Origin: Pyrrhoderma lamaoense
Lineage: Eukaryota > Basidiomycota > Agaricomycetes > Hymenochaetales > Hymenochaetaceae
Assembly: GCA_002794735.1 (NCBI GenBank)
Contig: NBAZ01000020.1
Location: forward strand, 62,001-126,000
Direction of reading: 5' to 3'
Length of the DNA: 64,000 nt
Part shown: piece by piece, positions 21,700 to 32,658 of the stretch
Layout of the letters: every line of letters starts with the position of its first letter
Numbering within the stretch: position 1 is the first letter of the stretch
Translations under genes and position numbers: made by a program
Notes under the pieces: generated by a model
Databases searched by the model: none
What the model saw: the letters and a program-made list of their open reading frames with translations, nothing else
What the model was told of the DNA's origin: nothing

Positions 21700-22995
21700 G
21701 TCAAGCTTTCGGCAACCCCAACCGCTGGCAGAACGAACCTCACAGTCATGAAAAAACATATTTAGTGTATAAACAACTTATAATTAAGATGTGATAACGA
21801 TGTGTTGTATCTCTATGCTTATCCATATTCAAATCTTCAGGGCCTAGTCCAGGATTGTTTTGCATACGAAACTTTTATGTCAGGTTTTCAGGCTTTGAAT
21901 GTGATTACGTAACCAAATGCGTCTCAAAAAGGTAATCAAGAAGTCTTAGTCGCAACGCAAAAGAAGAATTCTATGGGTTATGAGAGTATTTGAAGGTATA
22001 TATGGAGTTTTACCACGAATTCGAGGTTTATTGTGAATGTTTGACGTATATTACACTGATTTTCGATCATTAAACATCTGTTAACAGGCGAATGGCATAG
22101 CACATCCTCTGCATCCGATCCGGATGTATATGTATTGGTATAGGAAAATTCAATGCATGAAAGTTCAGATGGCGTGACATTAATCAGGAGAGTTATTGCC
22201 CAAAGTCTGTACGTATCAATTAGGGTCCTTGCAAGATAGTATCCTGAATGCGTGAGATACTTTGACTATATCTATGTGATGCCCTGGTTGTAGTATTGAC
22301 CAAAATAGTTTCAGATTTGAGTTGACTTAACAGTTGGACGATACGGACTCTAAACGATGCAGTAATCCATTCTTTTCTGAGCGTTTAAAAAATTGAGATC
22401 TAGAACTAAGCTCTTGTGTGACTCCTAACTCAGTAACTGATCAAAATTTGAAGAGTACGTAATACATTTCTACTAAAATCAGTGTAAGTTCAAATACAGA
22501 AACTTGTTATTCGCCGCGGCCAAATATAACCAATAGTAATAAGGATTGGAAAACTTTGATGCAGGCGCGACCCGCCACCCCTGCGGTTCTCCAAGACATT
22601 TTTTTTGCTCTCGGGAAAATAAGATGGCAACATTTCTAACCAATAATGCGTCAAACTTCACCAAGTAAAAGGCTCGAATAGAGGGCTTAAATTAGTAAAA
22701 GGAAGAAGGAGAGAAGATGAGAGAAGAAAGACCGGATCTTGGGGCTTGAAACTCAGCCTTGGGTGTTAGGACCAAGAGCTCACCTGCTTACATGAAAAAT
22801 AAAAGATCCTAAGCGCTAGGAGAGTCTGACTTTACCCTACCCCTAGTTTAACTTAAGCTCCTCTTATAAAACAACTCAAACTCTTCACTTTTTTTCGGAT
22901 TTCTACCTCCGTGATATCCGAGTTTCATCTTGACCTTACTCTTCGACCTTGTCCTTCCCTTCAGGTTGGCTTTTGGTCTTGGGACGTTCTGAACA
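21700..22995. other. intergenic part of copy A
   Basis: About 1.3 kb between the 4EHP-like stop and the PQ-loop ATG, matched by 24806-25978 in copy B. The conserved upstream sequence, including CTCCGTGATATC at 22910-22921, probably contains the PQ-loop promoter. I see no other gene. Confidence 0.6.
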
Positions 22996-24636
22996 ATGCC
23001 GAAAAACTATATTGCTGAACAGGTCTTCGGGACTTTAGGTATGTTTTGTTTAGATCATAACCATGTTATCCGGGACGCAGATCATAATTACTCGGATGAC
23101 GTCGATACTAACTTTGATATGAATTTAACCTCTTTAAAAAGGTACCGTGTGTTGGACAGGCCAGATTCTCCCACAAATTTGGAAAAGTTGGAGAGAAAAG
23201 TCTACTGAAGGGTTAAGCCCATGGTTAATGTAAGTGCGAAATATCAAAACTGTCTTCAATACCGGATGCACTGATGCACACAAAATGACTCATCTATCTG
23301 TCGCTCATTATACACGATCATCAAACATAATACTGGGTGATGCTTTATTTTTTTACGGTTTTCTGCTTCTGTTATATAGGTTAATATGGGGGACTGTATC
23401 AATCCCTCTAGGTGTATTCTCCATTGTACAAAACCTTAATATCCCGCTTATAATCCAGCCACAAGTCTTTGGTTTTCTTACCATTGTTTCTTGGTCTCAA
23501 GTACGTTCTCTTCAATCGTCTTCAATCGTTTACTGGGTTATACTTCGGGGACTCACGATTTTAATATATTAGTGTCGGTATTATGCACAAAGAAAGCCTC
23601 TCAAAAAAGTAGTGCCCACTTCTCTAGCAATACTTGCCTTTATGGGTGGGTTTGAAGCTGGTATGGTATATGCTATACGGGTATGTGATAGCTCCTTCTC
23701 TTTCCTTCCTACCACCATTTTGTCTAACCTCTCTCCATCTGGGCCTTGGATTGGTTCAGCCTGCTACGGAAGCCGGGAATAGGAAACCAGTTACTTTTTT
23801 CGGAGTAATGGCGTCTGTTCAGATTGCTCTCGGATTACTGTGAGTGAAGAATTATGAGGTCTCAGATTTGTCTTTCCATGCAATATTTTTTTTCTGGATG
23901 ATGAAGGCGTATGAGCATATATATATTCATGCATCCGCCCATACTTATACTCCATATGCATACTATTGTGTACTATCACACCTTTCCCCTAGATTTGAAA
24001 TAACCATCCATGATTTTATCATTGGTAGTCCTAAAGAAATTATACCTGGAACTAAAGTTAAAAAAATTTATTTAAAATTTATTTTTAGGCCTCAATACTT
24101 CGAGATCTACAAATATGGAGAAGTCAAGGGGATATCTATGTTCTTTATGACTATCGACGTTTTAGGCGGAGTCTTCTCTCTGCTTTCTCTTGTTTTCAAA
24201 GAGGAATTTGATGTACTTGCTGCTGTAGCCTACAGTCTGGTTATTGTGAGCTTCTTACTCCTTTCAGTACCTCACTGAGACTGGGTTTTGTTTTACCCCT
24301 TCACTAACTGAAAAATCTAACCGCTCTTTCCGAACTTGAAACAAAACAGGTACTAGATGGACCAGTAATAATTCTTGCTCTAATTCTCAACCCCGAGCAA
24401 ACCGTCGCAGGCGGCTCGCGCAACAAGAATCACAAGATCCTGAAGTCCAGGAAACCCCAACTCGGGACGGAAACACTCCTTCCTCTAGATCTAGAGTTAG
24501 TCTTGATGGTACAATTATCAACCCAGGCTCTCCCGAAATTCAAACTCAAACTACGCCCACAACACCGATGACGCCACTTCGTACTGACCCTGAAAAAGAA
24601 GCTCAAAGTATAAATAGAACGGACGAAAAAGTATGA
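22996..24636 (+). CDS. PQ-loop repeat membrane protein, copy A (tail frame broken)
   Basis: A seven-helix PQ-loop protein of the SWEET/cystinosin superfamily. From ATG 22996 the exons read MPKNYIAEQVFGTLG, TVCWTGQILPQIWKSWREKS, LIWGTVSIPLGVFSIVQNLN, then IPLIIQPQVFGFLTIVSWSQ and CRYYAQRKPLKKV. Then come PATEAGNRKPVTFFGVMASV and PQYFEIYKYGEVKGISMFF, ending VLDGPVIILALILNP. Both PQ motifs (LPQ in helix 1-2, PQY late) are intact. After LNP the frame differs from copy B: a C4 run at 24391-24394 has one C fewer than needed. As written the tail is unrelated (EQTVAGGSRNKN) and stops at 24571. With one more C it matches copy B to the stop at 24634-24636. Vacuolar amino-acid or lipid-linked transport is typical of the superfamily, but the substrate is unknown. 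Confidence 0.85.
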
Positions 24637-24675
24637 ACTTGAGAATGCCTCGCCTACAGAAGGCTGTGATAATGC

Positions 24676-24727
24676 AGTATAAATAGTAATAATAGAATCC
24701 CAGTATAAGTAATAATAATAGAATCCC
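24676..24727 (+). repeat. 26-bp tandem repeat at the duplication junction
   Basis: Two adjacent imperfect 26-bp units (24676-24701 and 24702-24727), each starting AGTATAA and ending ATAATAGAATCCC. They lie exactly between the end of copy A homology and the start of copy B homology. Confidence 0.8.
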
Positions 24728-24736
24728 CACTTTATT

Positions 24737-24805
24737 AGAGACACTATTAAAAAGGTCTTAGACCTCCCCACTAATACTGTACTAGAACTCACGGAACGAA
24801 CAACG
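24737..24805 (+). pseudogene. truncated duplicate of the 4EHP-like last exon
   Basis: About 69 bp match the 5' part of the 4EHP last exon (21562-21630): the codons for DTIKKVLDLPTNTVLE are still readable and the upstream TTATTAG still resembles an acceptor. The match stops after CGAACAACG. Relative to copy A, about 210 bp are missing, including the exon's 3' half and stop codon. No upstream eIF4E exons are present, so this cannot encode a cap-binding protein. Confidence 0.88.
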
Positions 24806-25978
24806 CTTAGTCCAGGATTGTTTTGTATACGATATTTCTATTTCAGGTTTTCAGACTTGATGAATTATGATTATGTAACATATACGTTTCAAATAGGTAA
24901 TCAAGAAGTCAATGCAAACGAAGAATTCCATGGTTATTAAAGTATTTGAGGGTTTATATGGAGCTCTACCACGGATTCGAGTTTTGTTGTAGAAAGCCAA
25001 CATATTTTACATTGATTTTCAATCATGCAGCATATATTAGCAACGGCAACTTGGAGATTGGTATAGCACACCCTTTACATCCGGACCGGATGTAGAGAAG
25101 GTACTACTATAAGGAAGTCTAATGTATGAGGCTTAAGTGACGATATATGGCGTGGCGATAATCAATTCGCTGGGAGACTTTAGCCCCGAACTCTTCTGTA
25201 CAAATCAATTAGGGTCCTTGCAAGACTGTATCACGGATCTGTAAGGTACTTGACTATATCTATGTGGTGCCCCGGTCACATTAATGACCAAAATAGTTTC
25301 ACATTCGTACGTTTTCCATTGACGTGACAGTTGGACGATACGAACTTTAGACGATGCAGCAATTCATTCTTTTCTAATCTTAAAAGAATTTAGATCTAGA
25401 ACTAAGCTCTCGTGTGACTCATAACTGATTAAAATTTAAAGAGTACGTAATACATATTCAACTAAAATCAGTGTAAACTTCAACGAAGAAACATGTTATT
25501 CGCCGCGGCCAATCATAATAAATAATAGGAATGGGTAAACTTTTTGCGGGTCCGACCCGCCACCCCGCGGGATCCCGTAGTTTCCAAAAGTTTTTTTTCC
25601 TGCTTTCGGAAAAAGAAGAGATGGCTGCATTTTCGTCCATTAGTGTATCAGATTTCATCAAGTAAAGGACTTGAAGAAAGGAGCTTATATTAGTAAAGAG
25701 AAGAAGAGGAATCGGATCTTGGAGCTTGGAACTCAGGATTAGGATTGGGACAACGGACTCTTCTTTCTTGCTTACATGAAAAATAAAAGATTTAAAGAGC
25801 TAGAAGAGTCTGACTTTACCCTGCCACTTACTTATACCATATCCCCTTTCCAAACGACCTTAAATCTTCCCTTTTTTCCCGGATTTCTATCTCCGTGATA
25901 TCGGAATTCATCCCCACCTTACTCTTCAATCACATCCACCCCCGCAAGCTGGTTCTTGGCCTTGGAGAGTTTTGACCA
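24806..25978. other. intergenic part of copy B
   Basis: The diverged counterpart of 21842-22995, with many point differences and small indels. It shares the blocks CTCCGTGATATC (25890-25901) and TTATTCGCCGCGGCC (about 25496-25510) with copy A. No gene seen. Confidence 0.6.
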
Positions 25979-27640
25979 ATGCCAGTCAGCTATGTCGCTG
26001 AACAGGTCTTCGGGACTTTAGGTACGTTGAGGGTATAGTCATTATAGGATTTATCTTATCTCCTTATTTGTCATCACGATCATGTTATCCGGTACTTGGA
26101 TGACGTCGATACTAACTTTGAGGTGAATCTAACCTCTTTGTTTAAAGGTACCGTGTGCTGGACAGGTCAGATTCTCCCACAAATCTGGAAAAGTTGGAGA
26201 GAGAAATCTACTGAGGGGTTAAGTCCTTGGTTAATGTAAGTGCAGAATATCAGTTTCATCCTCAATGTCGGATGTATTGATGTATACATTTTGACTCATC
26301 CACTTATTGCTCATCATATACGATATTCGAATGCGCTATTGATTGATGCTTTCTTCTTCTGTTATATAGGTTAATATGGGGGACCGTATCAGTCCCTCTA
26401 GGTGTATTCTCCATTGTACAAAACCTTAATATCCCGCTCATAATCCAGCCACAAGTCTTTGGTTTTCTTTCCATTGTTTCTTGGTCCCAAGTACGTCCTA
26501 AGCATTTTCCTTCCAATAACTACCAATAGATACCTCAGATACTCACGATTATGACTATCTGATAGTGTCAATATTATGGACAAAGAAAGCCTCTCAAAAA
26601 AGTGATACTCATTGCCCTAGCAATACTTGCCTTTATGGGTGGGTTTCAGGTTGGTATGGTATATGCTATACGGGTACGTGATAGCTCCTACGCCTCACCT
26701 TCTACCTCAACACTACTTAACCTCCCTGCATTTGGGTTTCGGTTCGCTTTAGCCTGCTACGGAAGCCGGGAATATGAAACCAGTTACTTTTTTCGGAGTA
26801 ATGGCGTCTGTTCAGATTGCTATCGGATTATTGTGAGTGAAGAATGTTGAGATTTTAGATACGCCTTTCAATGCAATACCTCTTTTCAGTGAATTATGAA
26901 GGTATATGTGCATAATATACATTCATACATTCATACATCCGCCCATACTTATATTTCCATATGCATATCATTATAAACCATCACACTTTAAACCTATATT
27001 TGAAATATCCATTTATACTTTCATGATCGGTCATCGTATAGATCTTAAACCCGAAACTAAAAAAAGACGTCTTATTTGTAATTTATATCTAGGCCTCAGT
27101 ACTACGAGATTTACAAAATCGGAGAAGTTAAAGGGATATCCATGTTCTTCATGACTATTGATATCTTAGGCGGTGTCTTCTCCTTACTTTCTCTTGTTTT
27201 CAAAGAGGACTTTAATGTACTTGCCGCTGTAGCCTATAGTCTGGTTATTGTGAGTTTCTTGCTACCTTTCTATGCTTCAAGTTGAGATCAAACTTTGTGT
27301 CGACCTTTTACTAACAAATCAACGTATCCCCTTTTTATCTTAACTAAATATCAAACAGGTACTAGATGGGGTAGTAGTGGTCCTTGCTCTAATTCTCAAC
27401 CCTCGAGCAAATCGTCGCAGGCGACTTGCACGACAAGGACCACAAGATCCTGAAGTTCAAGAAACCACAACTCGGGTTGAAAACACACCTTCCTCCAGAT
27501 CTAGAGTCAGTCTTGATAGTACGATTATCAACCCAGGCTCTCCCGAAACTCTATCTACGCCCACAACACCAATGACGCCATTCCGTGTTGACCCTGAAAA
27601 AGACGCTCAAAATATAAATAGAACGGACGAAAAAGTATGA
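25979..27640 (+). CDS. PQ-loop repeat membrane protein, copy B (intact)
   Basis: A paralogue of the gene at 22996 with the same exon-intron layout: MPVSYVAEQVFGTLG, TVCWTGQILPQIWKSWREKS, LIWGTVSVPLGVFSIVQNLN, CQYYGQRKPLKKV, PATEAGNMKPVTFFGVMASV, PQYYEIYKIGEVKGISMFF. The two copies differ by conservative changes (Ile/Val, Glu/Asp). The last exon (from 27359) continues VLDGVVVVLALILNPRANRR and ends in a Ser/Thr/Pro tail (ETLSTPTTPMTPFRVDPEKD) with several TP sites, stop at 27638-27640. Seven hydrophobic helices are expected. This is the better template for the family in this genome. Localisation to the vacuole or Golgi is inferred from relatives. Confidence 0.9.
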
Positions 27641-28207
27641 ACTTGGCCCGCGCCCACGGAAGGCGATGATAATGCAGTATTAATACTTATAGAGTGTTAT
27701 TCTTTTTTTACCCCATTTAAAACCACAATTTTCACGATAGGATATTTTTAGGGCAGTTTTGGTCATATGCTTGTGTGTAATGCCTGATTACTAGATAGGT
27801 AGAGAAATTTGGTCTTTTTGTATTACGAAATCTTAATGAATGTACTGTACATGTACATGCATCTAGCCTATTGACAGAAAGAAAAGGATATGGTAGTGAG
27901 TGGATGCAAAGAAAAGAAAATATGAAGAAAGGAGATGTAAAAAAAAGTGGTGGTATAAGCAAACGATGATATCTAAGTTAAAACACAATGTCTTTGTCTC
28001 TGTTTCCCTTCTCTTAGCGTAGCTATTATACTCGGCTTTTTAATGGTGACCATCGGCCGTTCGTACTGGTTTCATCATCCCTAGAACTTGAGCTCGCGCT
28101 CATCGTGTCATCTGTCCCAAATCGTGAAGGCCCTAATTCATCTGAGTCAAATAATACTTCATCTTCCATTTCCGCATCCTTCTCTTTCATTAGAGATCCC
28201 GGCTTTC
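27641..28207. other. convergent intergenic region
   Basis: About 570 bp between the 3' ends of PQ-loop copy B and KEI1. It has a T run (27700-27707) and a TATGTACATG-rich patch near 27840-27860. No gene recognised. Confidence 0.5.
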
Positions 28208-29221
28208 CTATAATCCCGTCCCAGGTGCACGAGATCGCTTGCTACGTCCAGGTGCGGTGACAAAGTCTGCGAATGAGGTTATTGATGAGTTGGGGTGGTG
28301 ACCTACGGTAAGAGGTTTTCCGGCAATGTTACTCTGTTGAGAAGTTGATGAGAGCGGAACTCGGTAAAAGTCATCTGTCATATCCTCTTCGTCACCAAGT
28401 CCGAGGACGCTCTCTGGGAAATCTGCTCTACGGGAGTCGAGATATTGGGAGCTAGGGGCTGGAGTGCTACAAGGAGAGATCGATATGATCCCTTGCGGAG
28501 GTGTAGGGCATAGGAGTAGATGAGGGCAGCGAAGTAAAACTGTCGGTGGTAATTAGGACGTTGTGGTAGCTGTAGATTAGTCAAGTTACATACCTTGATA
28601 AACCAACCGAAGATGATTACTTCCAACGCTAAGCCCTTCTCCTTATTCCATATTTGCATTGCAGCAGCTGTACGTTCTTCAGGTGTCATATCATAGCCCA
28701 AGGCTCCCTTCATGAGTCTTTCCTGGGCCTCCGAGTTTGCTTGCCTTCGACCATCGTGAGGTGTATATACCCACCAGACGACAGCGAAGAATACAGTCCA
28801 TGTTGTTGATAGTACATGATCCGCAAAAAGAGATGGGCGAAATAAAGTGTCCTCCGGGCATCCTCCTGTTACTTTGATTAGATTACGGACATTATTAAGG
28901 GAAATACTGAGGAGTGGACACGCACATCAGCCACAACTTTTAGTGCCCAACCAAATGCGACAAGCATCATGACTGAGTACATATACATGCTGAGCTGGGC
29001 GAAGGAACCGCCAGTGAAGACCGCAATGAGGCCATATACACCTGCCACTTTATTGAGCACCTGATAATTTAGAGTTTAGCGCAAGTATTCTTGATAGACA
29101 GGAACAAAGGAAGGCATACAGCAAAGAGTAAAGCGAGAGTCACGCCGAGTTTGATGTCTACGAACCCGAGAAAAGAGTTTAGAGGCCTTGGACGCCATTG
29201 TTGTTTTAGCGTAAGTTTCAT
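28208..29221 (-). CDS. KEI1: Kei1-like regulatory subunit of IPC synthase
   Basis: Kei1 is a Golgi membrane protein needed for the activity and localisation of inositol phosphorylceramide synthase (Aur1). ATG 29221 starts MKLTLKQQWRPRPLNSFLGF, which matches the family's LP-K-SFLGF start. After an intron at 29119 comes VLNKVAGVYGLIAVFTGGSF, the LNK-xG-YG-L-A-FTG block, and a helix (MLVAFGWALKVVAD). The next exon gives CPEDTLFRPSLFADHVLSTT with W-T-V-F-F-AVVWW, and then FYFAALIYSYALHLRKGSYR. The frame breaks at 28473-28474: with one extra G (minus-strand C) the tail reads SLPCSTPAPSSQYLDSRRAD through GDEEDMTDDFYRVPLS to a TAG at 28208. As written it stops at 28378. Four membrane segments are visible. 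The Aur1-binding role is from the family. Confidence 0.8.
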
Positions 29222-29598
29222 GACGAGGATTTGGGGGGTCGAGAAAATTCTTTGTGCTAGCTCAAGATATTATTTTCGAAGGTGAAGGTAAGAGACTAGT
29301 GAATGAAAATTGACAGGTTTTGGATATTTGGAACGTCGGGATGGCTGTTGATGGGGTGTTCGCTAGATTGTCCACCCCGTTCCTCTCAGCTTAACTCGAC
29401 TTGTAATTGTGCGTGATGTGATTGATGATGCACTTGCGCGAAGACCGCCATGCGCCTCACCTTCCTCATCCGGAACACGAAACAATTTCCACTTTTGACT
29501 GTTTGCATTTCTCTCTTCTTCTCACTTACTAAAGACACCGGTCTCGGACTCTCTAGAAATCTTGCTTCATAATTACTTTCTATCTAATCGTAATCAAA
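29222..29598. promoter_or_regulatory. divergent promoter, KEI1 / methyltransferase
   Basis: 377 bp between the two ATGs, one shared regulatory region. A pyrimidine-rich stretch (29510-29525) precedes the plus-strand start, as is common in fungal promoters. No other element recognised. Confidence 0.5.
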
Positions 29599-30641
29599 AT
29601 GTCTACTGACGTTCTACCGGAGAAGAATGAACAGTACGGAACTATGGACTATTGGTAGTTAACCACCATAAATTCGTAGTTCTTGTCCGTTGCTTAGATA
29701 TAAACTGTTTGCTATCATTTCCCCTTTTTATATAGGAACGAGAGATATAAAAAGTATCAGCAAATCATAACGTATCTTGTTATGCATATATGCTAACAGA
29801 ATGGAATTAGAGAGGGAGACGGTCAATTTTTTGACTGGTTCAAATCTTTCAAAGATATAGCGGAAATTGTACATGAATTGATACCGGATAAAACATCAAG
29901 GATACTGATGCTGGATGTGGAAATTCAAAGTTGTCTGAAGAAGTAAGGGTCCTTGTGCCATCTGTCCCTTTATTTCTGTAGAATTAATTAATATCATGTA
30001 GATGTATGACGATGGATATCAAAATATTGTCAATATAGATGTAAGTTATGAACGGATTTCGAATATGTTTGTATCTCCATCTAATCTTATAGTAGTATTC
30101 ATCGGTGGTTATCAATCAGATGAAAGAGAAACATAGAGTTTTAAGACCAATGATGGAATGGCATGAAATGGATATTCGAAATTTATCATTCGAGGACCAA
30201 TCATTTGATGTTGCAATTGACAAAGGTTTGTCTTAACCACTATCAGCCTGTAGTATCACTCAAAAATTCGTCAAAATAGGGACAATGGATGCTATGATGA
30301 CGGCTAAAGGAGATGTTTGGGTCTGTGATATAATTACTTCCTGAGATTTATCTGCATAAGGTTTACTCTATAATCAGGATCCCCCAGAGTACGTAGTAAA
30401 TGACTGCAACAAAGAAGTCGACGAGGTCCTTCGGTGTGTATAATTTTGGTACCAATAAGAAGCCTGACTCACCCGAGACCTTCATTGTAGGGTTTTGAAA
30501 AAATCATCTGGCTGTTTCATCTACATAACCTTTGGTCAACCACATTTCCGAAAGAGATATCTAACGAGACCACAAACGAGCTTGGAGGTACGGAAGCTCG
30601 GGGATATGTTCCATTACTTTGTGTATATTGTGAAAACTTGA
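29599..30641 (+). CDS. EEF1A lysine methyltransferase-like (EEF1AKMT4/METTL13 family)
   Basis: A SAM-dependent class I methyltransferase of the family that modifies elongation factor 1A. ATG 29599 starts MSTDVLPEKNEQYGTMDYW, and an intron joins it to NERYKKY, the family's YW-x-x-RY signature. Then come GDGQFFDWFKSFKDIAEIV, SAM motif I (LM-L/G-CGNSKLSEE), YDDGYQNIVNID, YSSVVINQMKEKH, the MDIRNLSFEDQSFDVAIDKG post-motif and TMDAMMTAKGD. The last exon has VLKKSSGCFIYITFGQPHFR and a stop at 30639-30641. Motif I is split: G2 at 29913-29914 must be G3 to keep ILMLGCGNS in frame. Everything on both sides is intact, including six introns. About 200 residues, normal for the short family members. Actual substrate not proven. 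Confidence 0.82.
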
Positions 30642-30751
30642 AGCACCATGGACAACTGAAAAAATAATGAAAAAAATATCGGAGAAACAAAAAATATAAG
30701 AAACTATGTGTTTTATAAGTTACAGCACTACAACCCTCCAATAGCTCACTA

Positions 30752-32509
30752 TTAAAACAAGAATTTTACGTTCTTGTAAAAGTCTAACATAGGGTTTTCT
30801 CCATTCTTTAACCGTGTTTTATCAACGTCTGCATATGTTACCATGAATTCTTCGTGCGTGAAGACACTTGATTTGTGCTCGCCGACTGGGAGACCAGTTG
30901 CGGAGACGATGCCTTCCAGCGGCGAGCGCCTGTTGGGCGGTCGTGCTGAGAAGAATTCGGACCCCAAGGCTAATGGAGAGACGCTATGCCAGAGGGGGTT
31001 AGAACGTGGAGTTGGGGGGACAGGTAAGTCGGAGGAAGGTGGAGTGGTAGGAGGTGGACGAGCGAGGACATGTTCGTACATATCGCGAAGGTACTCGAAG
31101 TTGGTTGGAAAGAAGATGTCAAAGTAACCTTGTCTAACGAATAGAGACGAACAGGGTACCATCATGTTCTTGAGACGGGTTTGAACTACGGGTGCATTGT
31201 GACCTGGAATAGTGTCGGGGAGGGTTGAGAAATCTGAGAGTATGAGACGGTGCAATGGGAAATGGGCTCGGAGAGTAGTAAGTAGTGAGAGTAGTCGAGT
31301 AGGGACAAATTCGGGTTGTGAGAGATTAGGAGCGAATGGAAGTGTAGAATAGATATCTCTTGCACGACGAGATTTTCTGAGTAGTGTTGCTATTGGCGGA
31401 GGGTGTCCCAGCATCTGTCGTATTGATAGATATTGTTGGATGAGTGGGTCCGTGACTCGTGTATAGTGGGTAAAGAAGTCTCCTTCGTCATCCACGCTAA
31501 CGAAAGTTTGATATGGCTCTAGAGTTTTCATGTCATATCGTATCATATCATGAGCAAAATTATCCTAGTTTTCATTCAGTTCCTTATGCTATTCCCCAAT
31601 TTTATTCAAGTTAACTCACAACTACTTCCATCATGACTATGAAGCACGGTGCAGGCTCCCTTTTATCCCAACGGAAAACTGACTTATTCACAACTTTCAC
31701 GCATGGATGAGTGGAGCTTAAAAGCCTAGTTTGTCTCTTAGCTAGACTGGCACTAATTTCAATGATTGTGTAGTGTGTCCTTTCATAAACCTCTGGGTGT
31801 CTATCCTTGATAAAATTCAGAATATCCATAGCCAGAGAACCGTTTCCAGCACCAATTTCATACAGATTGAGATCCTCATAAGGGAAGTACTTCAAGAGAT
31901 ACTCGGAGACAATACATTGAGCGATGGCCTGTCCATAGTGTGGCTGGTAAAGAAAGAACATTTACATTAGTCACTTTTTATCAAGACTAATTTACTTACA
32001 CGAAATAATTCGGTTGGTGTATGCCAAATCTGCCTACCCGGGCCATCCTTATCCTTCCCATAACCCTCGTATTTAGCAGCCACGATATCTTGAAACTCAC
32101 TACTATCTCTTATTTTGGAGAAGTCGAGCTCTTCTCCCAGGCCGGTAAAGATAGTAGCCTGCTTTGGGAAATACCCATAATTTGGGTTATAGAGCGCGTC
32201 TTCGATGTAGTCGCGCACGAGCATCTTGGCTCTCCGAGGCGGTTCTGTACATGTCTCTAAATCGTTTGCTGTAACAATTCTGTAGTTTATGTGCTCGCTT
32301 GTTGTTGCGTCAAGGTTATGAAAAGAATCTTCTGGTCTGCTATTGAAGTCGAATTTGTCTTTTGATTTCTTGTGTTTTGAGGATGGCTGACCTTTTGAGG
32401 CATAGCAACGGTGGTGTATGGGAAGAGATTTTCGACCAGAGAGATTCAAAGTTGTTAGAAGGCGTCGAGCAGATTTGCGAGCAGCTTGCTGTACGTGTGC
32501 GCCGAGCAT
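30752..32509 (-). CDS. NDUFAF7-like protein arginine methyltransferase, complex I assembly
   Basis: NDUFAF7 (MidA, DUF185) dimethylates an arginine of complex I subunit NDUFS2 in the mitochondrial matrix. ATG 32509 starts MLGAHVQQAARKSARRLLTT, an Arg/Ala-rich, acid-free presequence. The family landmarks follow: LVRDYIEDALYNPNYGYFPK, PHYGQAIAQCIVSEYLLKYF (second exon, 31947 down), the SAM site LNLYEIGAGNGSLAMDILNF, and HYTIIEISASLAKRQ. The third exon, from about 31560, starts DNFAHDMIRYD and includes GYFDIFFPTNFEYLRDMYEH. The C terminus is ENPMLDFYKNVKFLF. Fungal homologues share the Pro/Ser-rich insertion before the end. It is divergent from MMS19, with only 149 bp between the ATGs. Confidence 0.9.
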
Positions 32510-32658
32510 GAGCTCCCCTTTCGGTGAGCTGGGGATGAAGGGAAAAGATTCTCTCGGCGCGTATAAATTAGCTCAGCACGTGAGAGAGACTCAGAGAGCA
32601 TATAATAATCATTATAATGAATACCGTTATACATTAAACTTTGACTAGAACCATTTTC
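32510..32658. promoter_or_regulatory. 149-bp bidirectional promoter, NDUFAF7 / MMS19
   Basis: The whole space between two divergent start codons. It contains a TATAAATTA string (32561-32569) and TATAATAATCATTATAATG (32600-32618), a near-palindrome that could serve both directions. Confidence 0.55.

Larger units (their letters stand above)
21562..24680 (+). repeat. tandem segmental duplication, copy A
   Basis: The segment from the last exon of the 4EHP-like gene through the PQ-loop gene to just after its stop. It is repeated, with substitutions and indels, at 24737-27680. Copy A holds the full 4EHP last exon and a PQ-loop gene with a broken tail. Homology ends on the shared string GATAATGCAGTAT in both copies. 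Confidence 0.88.
24737..27680 (+). repeat. tandem segmental duplication, copy B
   Basis: The second copy of the ~3-kb unit: a truncated 4EHP exon, about 1.2 kb of diverged spacer, and an intact PQ-loop gene. Exons are much better conserved than introns and spacer between the copies, which indicates that purifying selection acted after the duplication. Confidence 0.88.

Noticed and set aside
28408..28475. A 59-nt intron (GTAGCA...CAGAG) as the solution for the KEI1 tail
   Set aside because: It restores the frame, but its acceptor context is poor. A single extra base at 28473-28474 gives a better, longer tail with the family-like GSYRSLP sequence. It is kept only as a fallback.
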